Origin: a virus
Virus record (IMG/VR): IMGVR_UViG_3300025115_000044
Span: 1-29,377 of that record
Strand: one strand, 5' to 3'
Length of the DNA stretch: 29,377 nucleotides
Shown: one piece after another, positions 25,097-29,377 of the stretch
Numbering within the stretch: position 1 is the stretch's first letter
Layout of the letters: the number at the start of each line of letters is the position of its first letter
The notes under the pieces: model-generated
Database searches by the model: none
Told to the model about the DNA's origin: nothing
What the model saw: only the letters and a program-made list of their open reading frames with translations
Made by a program: the position numbers and the translations under genes

Positions 25097-25647
25097 AGCT
25101 TTATCTCTCCTTTCCTAGATAAATTTACTTGTTCTTCTTCATCAAGTAAGTATTCATAATCTTCCCAAGTAAAATTTTCAAGCCATGTTTCTATATTTCT
25201 CATCCAATATAGATTTCCTGTATTTTCTCTAAATTTAATTTCAGCTTCTAAACATCTTATTATATGTTTTTGATAGCTATCTTTACCTTTTGTAACCGTT
25301 TTCCACTTCTTATAAATCTTTTTTGCTGCTTGTGCTTCAATTGAAGCAGGAGACAAAATTCTTGTTTCTCCTAATTGATTTTTGACTCTAGTAGGAAAGG
25401 TAGTTATAAACCTTTCATAATTATTATTAGACGGTTCAAATAATTCTCTACCCTTCCTACTTAGTGTCCATGTTTTAGTAATACTATCAATTTCTATAAA
25501 ACCTTTTTCATTTAATTCATCATAAACGAAACTTTCTATAACTAAACCCCTCTCACTGGCGTTGTGATAAATTAATCCCAGAGCTAAATATTCTGCTACT
25601 GATACGCCACTTTCCTTAACCGCTATTGTTCCGTTATCATACTTCAT
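25093..25647 (-). CDS. Winged-helix-like protein, possible initiator or helicase loader
   Basis: About 184 residues from the ATG at 25647 (MKYDNGTIAV). The frame also opens at a TTG at 25695, but the ATG lies one base after the stop of the 51-residue gene, the usual spacing here. The first 65 residues (EYLALGLIYHNASERG, DELNEKGFIEID, TWTLSRKGRELF) read like a winged helix: helix, helix, recognition helix and a beta wing. The rest is basic and helical. Being directly upstream of the helicase, it could be a replication initiator or loader; this is inference. Confidence 0.72.
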   Translation of the reverse strand: MKYDNGTIAVKESGVSVAEYLALGLIYHNASERGLVIESFVYDELNEKGFIEIDSITKTWTLSRKGRELFEPSNNNYERFITTFPTRVKNQLGETRILSPASIEAQAAKKIYKKWKTVTKGKDSYQKHIIRCLEAEIKFRENTGNLYWMRNIETWLENFTWEDYEYLLDEEEQVNLSRKGEIKL

Positions 25648-25648
25648 T

Positions 25649-25804
25649 TTAACCAAATTTACTGCAAAAATACTCAAATAATTTGAGATCTCCAAAAGTT
25701 TTTTCAGAAATTATACCATAAGTTTCAATCTTTTTGGATTCGCTTTCAGTTTCATGATCAGCTTCTATTTCTTTTTTTGCTACTTTCTTATTTAATGATT
25801 TCAT
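25649..25804 (-). CDS. Small 51-residue protein
   Basis: A short ORF with ATG at 25804 and TAA at 25649-25651. The start overlaps the end of the C26 hydrolase by 17 bases and the stop is one base from the next ATG, so it exactly fills a gap that would otherwise be gene-free. The peptide is charged (MKSLNKKVAKKEIEAD at the start, Glu- and Lys-rich middle) with a C-terminal LFEYFCSKFG. Function unknown. Confidence 0.65.
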   Translation of the reverse strand: MKSLNKKVAKKEIEADHETESESKKIETYGIISEKTFGDLKLFEYFCSKFG

Positions 25805-26447
25805 AACGTTTTAATTTATCAAGTATCCACCTGTCAATCGTAGAATCAAACATATCTTCAGGATGAAACTGTACTGCAAATATAGGTTTATTTTGAATTC
25901 TTATAGCTTCAATATGACTCTTAAAACTACTATGAGTAGCTTCTACTATAACAAGATTCTTTCTTCCTTCTTCAGTCATCATTACTGACTGATGATGTCT
26001 GCTATTTACTTTATGTTTTTGCATGTGATTATCTACAATAGAATGTACTGTTTTACTTCTATCATATTTATCATTTGCTTCATGATTCATATCTTGGAAT
26101 AACTCACATTCATAATGTACAGCTAATGTCTGCATTCCTCTACATATACCGAATATAGGAGTATTCATTTCAATATATTCTGGCAAATAATATGTATCAA
26201 ACGCTTCTAAAAATACATTTGGGTTTCCTACTGAAAAATCAGGCCATTGGCCATATCTTGTAGGATTTACATCAGATCCACCTGGTAATAAAATCATGTC
26301 TAAATCCTCCCTTATAGCCATTTCTGGACTTAAGATGTGTATTTCACCATTAAGAAAAGACTGTATATATTTACCATATGATACAGTTATCCCAAATGAA
26401 TTTTCTCCAACCATCCAACCTGGTATACCTATTTTCCTTCTACTCAT
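25788..26447 (-). CDS. C26-type gamma-glutamyl hydrolase (class I amidotransferase fold)
   Basis: A 219-residue hydrolase of the PuuD/peptidase C26 family. LLPGGSDVNP (53-62) is the oxyanion strand, C102 in GICRGMQ the nucleophile, SRHHQS (149-154) a substrate contact, and H195 and E197 in VQFHPE complete the triad. Relatives cleave gamma-glutamyl bonds, for instance gamma-glutamyl-GABA or folate polyglutamate. No synthetase domain is attached, so it is hydrolytic or gives ammonia to a separate partner. It lies in the same unit as the amidoligase cassette, about 5 kb upstream, and probably belongs to the same chemistry. Confidence 0.9.
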   Translation of the reverse strand: MSRRKIGIPGWMVGENSFGITVSYGKYIQSFLNGEIHILSPEMAIREDLDMILLPGGSDVNPTRYGQWPDFSVGNPNVFLEAFDTYYLPEYIEMNTPIFGICRGMQTLAVHYECELFQDMNHEANDKYDRSKTVHSIVDNHMQKHKVNSRHHQSVMMTEEGRKNLVIVEATHSSFKSHIEAIRIQNKPIFAVQFHPEDMFDSTIDRWILDKLKRYEIIK

Positions 26448-26457
26448 TTTTTTGTTT

Positions 26458-26982
26458 TTAGTTAGTATTTCTTAAATCAATATCTTCTTTATATTCTTTT
26501 GAATAATCATATCTTCTATATTCCTTTGGTATATCCCTCAAAATCTCTCCATCACATGTCATACGCATCAAACCTTTGGAATAAGTATTTCCTTCTTTAT
26601 CTTTAGTTTCATATCTATCTTCTATTTCATATAACGGTATTCCTTTTTTTAATAAGTTATAATCAATAGGTGTTATAACATCTTCTAAATCATAAGATAT
26701 TATTTGATAAATATGTCCTTCATTCAACTTAAGCTTACTAATAATTTCTTTTTTTTGTAGGCCAGTTGGTACAAATACAAGACAATGTCTCTTCTTAACA
26801 TAGACATTAAAACTATCGTCATTTAACCCAGGTATAAACCTAACTATTTTTTCAGGATAAATAGATTTAACTTCCTGAGTTAAATGAACAACAGTTTCTC
26901 CACTTTTTGTATTAATAATACGAGAGAGAATTACATTTCCAAAGATTCTTTTAGCGTTATCACCAAAAGAAACTTCTCTCAT
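26458..26982 (-). CDS. Unknown phage protein
   Basis: A 174-residue protein that I do not recognise. The first two thirds alternate strands and helices (GNVILSRIIN, VVHLTQEV, KRHCLVFVPTG); the C-terminus is charged and Tyr/Asp-rich. It sits ten bases upstream of the C26 hydrolase gene. Confidence 0.72.
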   Translation of the reverse strand: MREVSFGDNAKRIFGNVILSRIINTKSGETVVHLTQEVKSIYPEKIVRFIPGLNDDSFNVYVKKRHCLVFVPTGLQKKEIISKLKLNEGHIYQIISYDLEDVITPIDYNLLKKGIPLYEIEDRYETKDKEGNTYSKGLMRMTCDGEILRDIPKEYRRYDYSKEYKEDIDLRNTN

Positions 26983-26984
26983 AA

Positions 26985-27170
26985 TTATTTCATTATTTTA
27001 TAAATTAATTTAATACTTTTAGGAATTTTTGTTTCAGGATTTAATTCTACAAAAGTATAAGATACAGCGAAATGATCTTCTGCTTCGACAACATGTTTAG
27101 ACCTTAGAAGATTTTCTCTTCTCCAGTTATTCTCTAGACAATTACCAACAGTAATTATTAGTTCTTCCAT
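26985..27170 (-). CDS. Small unknown protein
   Basis: A 61-residue protein with strand-like pattern (ELIITVGNCLEN, HFAVSYTFVEL) and no known motif. The ATG at 27170 follows the upstream TAG stop (27172-27174) by one base, and its stop is two bases before the next ATG. This tight spacing supports a real gene. Confidence 0.65.
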   Translation of the reverse strand: MEELIITVGNCLENNWRRENLLRSKHVVEAEDHFAVSYTFVELNPETKIPKSIKLIYKIMK

Positions 27171-27171
27171 G

Positions 27172-27396
27172 CTAAATAGAATTTAAATATTGCATAAAAT
27201 CCCTATACCACTTATCAGCTGTTTCAATAACAGTCTCATGAGCAATAGCTTTCTTAAGTTTCCTTCTTAATGAAGGTATTTCGGTTTTTTGACTTACTAT
27301 ATTTCCAGAATCGTCTTTTTCTTCTCTTATTTTACCATAATAAAAATTAGTAAGTATTTGTTTAACCTCGTTTAATGTTTTATCTCTTTCTGTCAT
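27172..27396 (-). CDS. Small unknown helical protein
   Basis: A 74-residue, strongly charged and helical protein (RDKTLNEVKQILTNFYYG, SLRRKLKKAIAHE, ADKWYRDFMQYLNSI). It ends in TAG, one of the few clear uses of this codon as stop here, so TAG is not reassigned. No function recognised. Confidence 0.65.
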   Translation of the reverse strand: MTERDKTLNEVKQILTNFYYGKIREEKDDSGNIVSQKTEIPSLRRKLKKAIAHETVIETADKWYRDFMQYLNSI

Positions 27397-27408
27397 AAAT
27401 TTTTAAAT

Positions 27409-27579
27409 TTAACTTCTTTTCATTGAACCAGGTTCAGTAAAAGCTGCAACAGTAGCACCAGGTTGTTTTAATGCTAAAGTTCTAATAGCTTTTTTTAATA
27501 TTAGTCTTTTAAGTGCTCTTCTAGTTCCTCTAGAATTAGTAACACCTCTTTTTGCTTTACTTTCACTTCTTTTTGACAT
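27409..27579 (-). CDS. Very basic 56-residue protein
   Basis: A short ORF from ATG at 27579 to TAA at 27409. The peptide is full of Lys and Arg (MSKRSESKAKRG, TRRALKRLILKKAIRTLALK) with almost no acid, so it probably binds nucleic acid, or sits in a membrane or ribosome-like surface. The start overlaps the end of the upstream basic gene by 17 bases, and it fills a gap of about 165 bases between neighbours. No homologue recognised. Confidence 0.7.
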   Translation of the reverse strand: MSKRSESKAKRGVTNSRGTRRALKRLILKKAIRTLALKQPGATVAAFTEPGSMKRS

Positions 27580-27919
27580 CCCACCTTGGTTTTTTAGTCA
27601 TAGTACGATAATCATTCCATATTGCTGTTCTTTCAGCTTTTGTGATATCTACAAACTTATTGTTTCTTAAGTCATCAATTGCTTTTTTCAGAGCAATTTT
27701 TCTTCCTTTTTCTTTAGTAAAAGAATCATATTTTGAACATTTGACTTTTACTCTTACCGGTATTCCATTGTATTCTAATTCTACATTTGTAGAAATAGGT
27801 TTCTCTTCTACAACCGGTACACCTTTTGAATTGAATATTGTTTTACGAGATCTATCATAATAAAATCTCACATTTACTGGACCAAGTCTAATTGGTTTTA
27901 TTGGTTTATCTGTTTTCAT
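27563..27919 (-). CDS. Basic unknown phage protein
   Basis: A 118-residue protein with a Pro-rich start (KTDKPIKPIRLGP), a strand-rich middle (NVELEYNGIPVRVKVKCSKY) and a basic helical C-terminus (GRKIALKKAIDDL, TKKPRWDVKKK). It looks like a small nucleic-acid binder, but I recognise no family. It is one base downstream of the next gene's stop region and overlaps the 56-residue basic gene. Confidence 0.7.
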   Translation of the reverse strand: MKTDKPIKPIRLGPVNVRFYYDRSRKTIFNSKGVPVVEEKPISTNVELEYNGIPVRVKVKCSKYDSFTKEKGRKIALKKAIDDLRNNKFVDITKAERTAIWNDYRTMTKKPRWDVKKK

Positions 27920-27920
27920 A

Positions 27921-28460
27921 TTATAAAAAGTTAATTAAAATATTTTTATTATTAAACATGCAGTATTTGTTAGTATTTATACTAAGAAGTATATCATCAA
28001 TATTATCTACACCTTTTAAATATGCTTTACAAATACTAGTAAAAGCTTTAGGTCTTTCTAATGGTGAAAGAGGAAGATTTAAAAATTTTATATATTTATC
28101 TAATGGTACGAAAGTAATATATTTAAGACGTAAAGCTTCAATAAAAGATTTATTAATAATAACTTCTTCATTTTTTCCATCAGTTAATTGTTCATAGTCT
28201 GTCATACTAGCTTCAGGTATAAATAAAGGTTTGTCAATAAAATCAATAAGATTTACAATATTAACTTTACGAGATACTGTAGGAATATTTTCAATTAATA
28301 GAAAATGTTTAGAAGCTATAATATATAATTTTTTATTTTCTATATCTAAAACTTTTGCACCTAATTTTAATTCAAAGTTGAGTTCTTCTATTCTCTTCTT
28401 AGATAATATTTCTTTATCATTTTTTGAAATATCAGCGAAATAACTCTCTGTTAATTCCAT
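27921..28460 (-). CDS. Unknown phage protein
   Basis: A 179-residue protein rich in Ile, Leu, Lys and Asn. The N-terminal half has an SH3-like or beta-barrel feel (LGAKVLDIENKKLYIIASKH); no catalytic motif is visible. The start overlaps the upstream gene by 29 bases. Confidence 0.7.
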   Translation of the reverse strand: MELTESYFADISKNDKEILSKKRIEELNFELKLGAKVLDIENKKLYIIASKHFLLIENIPTVSRKVNIVNLIDFIDKPLFIPEASMTDYEQLTDGKNEEVIINKSFIEALRLKYITFVPLDKYIKFLNLPLSPLERPKAFTSICKAYLKGVDNIDDILLSINTNKYCMFNNKNILINFL

Positions 28461-29160
28461 AAGTCCATTGGTATATTATGTTACCACTATTAGGATTTTC
28501 TATTCCTGAAGTATGACCTCCTCCTGTTTCTTCAGCTAAGTAATTAAGAGTATCCAAATATATACTATCCTCATCTAAAGATGTTGATAAATTTATAAAT
28601 GCACAAGGTTTATCTCTACTAATACTCTCAATAATTACTCTAAATATAGCACTTAATAAATTATTAGATTGTTTATTATCTAATTTTGCCTCTGTGCTGA
28701 AATTCATTACGTAACCTAGTATATTATCTAATCCGTATATATCACGTATACCACAACTAATAGGGTTATTATAATAATATAATACTATTTCTTGTTTAGA
28801 TTTAAGTCTAAACCCTTTAATATTTAAAGAAATAGTAATACGATCATCACTTTCTCTTTGATAAGATACAACAGGTTGTTTTTGATAAGATACAACAAAA
28901 TATTTAACAATGATATGATATTCTTGTCTATTTAGTAAATCAATAAACTTATCAATTTCAGAAACTTCTTTCACCTCAGCACCCATACCACCCTCACTTT
29001 TAGAAGATGCTTGAAAATTAGATATATGATATCTAGATGTAACACCAGCATTATTAACTATCCAATAATAATTAGGGTCTTCAGAAACACTATCTATAAC
29101 ATAAGATTTACCTTTAGTTAGATTTTTAAATTTGTCAGTTTTAACAATTACCTGTTTCAT
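28432..29160 (-). CDS. Unknown phage protein with N-terminal beta-barrel-like segment
   Basis: A 242-residue protein. Residues 1-50 (FKNLTKGKSYVIDSVS, YYWIVNNAGVTSRYHIS) resemble small SH3-like barrels found in many phage proteins. The central part contains a short internal duplication with VVSYQ twice, 8 residues apart. The C-terminus has a GGGHTSG stretch. No family recognised. Confidence 0.7.
   Translation of the reverse strand: MKQVIVKTDKFKNLTKGKSYVIDSVSEDPNYYWIVNNAGVTSRYHISNFQASSKSEGGMGAEVKEVSEIDKFIDLLNRQEYHIIVKYFVVSYQKQPVVSYQRESDDRITISLNIKGFRLKSKQEIVLYYYNNPISCGIRDIYGLDNILGYVMNFSTEAKLDNKQSNNLLSAIFRVIIESISRDKPCAFINLSTSLDEDSIYLDTLNYLAEETGGGHTSGIENPNSGNIIYQWTYGINRELFR
28857..28897. repeat. 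Short tandem duplication (24-base unit)
   Basis: The 17-base string tttgataagatacaaca occurs at 28857-28873 and again at 28881-28897, a spacing of exactly 24 bases, so eight codons are duplicated in frame (VVSYQ repeated). The remaining bases of the unit differ, so the copy is not brand new. Confidence 0.8.
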
Positions 29161-29377
29161 ACTTTAAATTTTTAATTAATATTTTATGATACTCTATTTT
29201 AATTAAATTAGCTATGTACATACTATCTCTCAATAGTTCTTTTTGATAACTATTAATATTTGAAAGATCGCTATGAGGTATTTCTTTTATACATCTTACA
29301 GTACATCTTTTTTTAGGGTCTCTAGTTATATGTAATACAAATCTAATATTTTTAGCTATATATTCATCACTTTTTAA
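29141..29377 (-). CDS. C-terminal end of an unknown protein, cut by the window edge
   Basis: The frame is open from the right edge to a TAA at 29141-29143, giving about 78 residues. The end overlaps the next gene's start by 20 bases. The visible part is basic and helical (HITRDPKKRCTVRCIKEIP, NSYQKELLRDSMYIANLIK). The other two - strand frames are closed near the edge. Function unknown. Confidence 0.6.
   Translation of the reverse strand, partial: LKSDEYIAKNIRFVLHITRDPKKRCTVRCIKEIPHSDLSNINSYQKELLRDSMYIANLIKIEYHKILIKNLKYETGNC

Noticed and set aside
25093-25120. AAGGAG Shine-Dalgarno-like string before the helicase ATG
   Set aside because: It lies in the coding end of the upstream gene (codons for RKGEIKL), and other genes in the window lack such motifs, as expected for Bacteroidetes.
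1-29377. Reassigned stop codon, as found in some crAss-like phages
   Set aside because: Long genes are intact with the standard code, and TAA, TGA (ATGA junctions) and TAG (27172-27174) all act as stops.
1-29377. CRISPR array, insertion sequence or integrase
   Set aside because: No regularly spaced repeats, transposase or integrase motifs were seen on either strand.

Overview
The window reads as part of a double-stranded DNA phage genome, very probably infecting a Bacteroidetes host and plausibly crAss-like. The phage evidence is a GH24-type endolysin, a family B DNA polymerase, a degenerate DnaG-like primase, a DnaB-like helicase, an SSB with a classic acidic tail, a Sak4-like ATPase, a RusA-like resolvase and a RecE-like nuclease, all packed with 1-30 base overlaps or gaps of a few bases. 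The host inference rests on a TTTG/TATCTTTG promoter that fits the Bacteroidetes sigma consensus, on A/T-rich gene leaders without Shine-Dalgarno motifs, and on strong A+T richness. The crAss-like placement is inference from gene content and two-block layout; no capsid, portal or terminase gene lies in the window.

Layout. On the + strand, bases 2-4662 hold the 3' end of one gene and a 1349-residue protein with a PD-(D/E)XK-like N-terminal domain. They end at a bidirectional hairpin terminator (4687-4709). Everything else is on the - strand, in two transcription units. The first enters from the right edge and runs down to a G/C-rich terminator at 14350-14370. In order of transcription it carries small uncharacterised genes (29377-26458), a C26-type gamma-glutamyl hydrolase, a 51-residue protein, a winged-helix-like protein, DnaB-like helicase, Sak4-like ATPase, an unknown protein, SSB, a tRNA-like gene, primase, and then a seven-gene amide-bond cassette. 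The second starts at the promoter at 14307-14338 and carries RusA, RecE-like nuclease, an unknown protein, B12-dependent ribonucleotide reductase, an unknown protein, a phosphoesterase, endolysin, PolB, an unknown protein and a PPP-type phosphatase.

The outstanding system is the cassette at 14378-20914: gamma-glutamylcyclotransferase-like protein, a small zinc-knuckle protein, an ATP-grasp ligase, an unknown 321-residue protein, a phiEco32-type COOH-NH2 ligase, a class II glutamine amidotransferase with a long extension and a DnaJ-type zinc finger, and a second, distantly related amidoligase. A C26 gamma-glutamyl hydrolase sits about 5 kb upstream in the same transcription direction. Together they look like a pathway that takes ammonia from glutamine, builds amide or gamma-glutamyl bonds with three ATP-dependent ligases, and trims or cyclises the products. 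The substrate (cell wall peptide, protein tail, small molecule or nucleic acid) cannot be read from the sequence.

No gene-free stretch exceeds 300 bases; the largest gaps are about 86 bases each (4663-4748 and 14292-14377) and each contains a terminator. The genetic code appears standard: TAA, TGA and TAG are all used as real stops.
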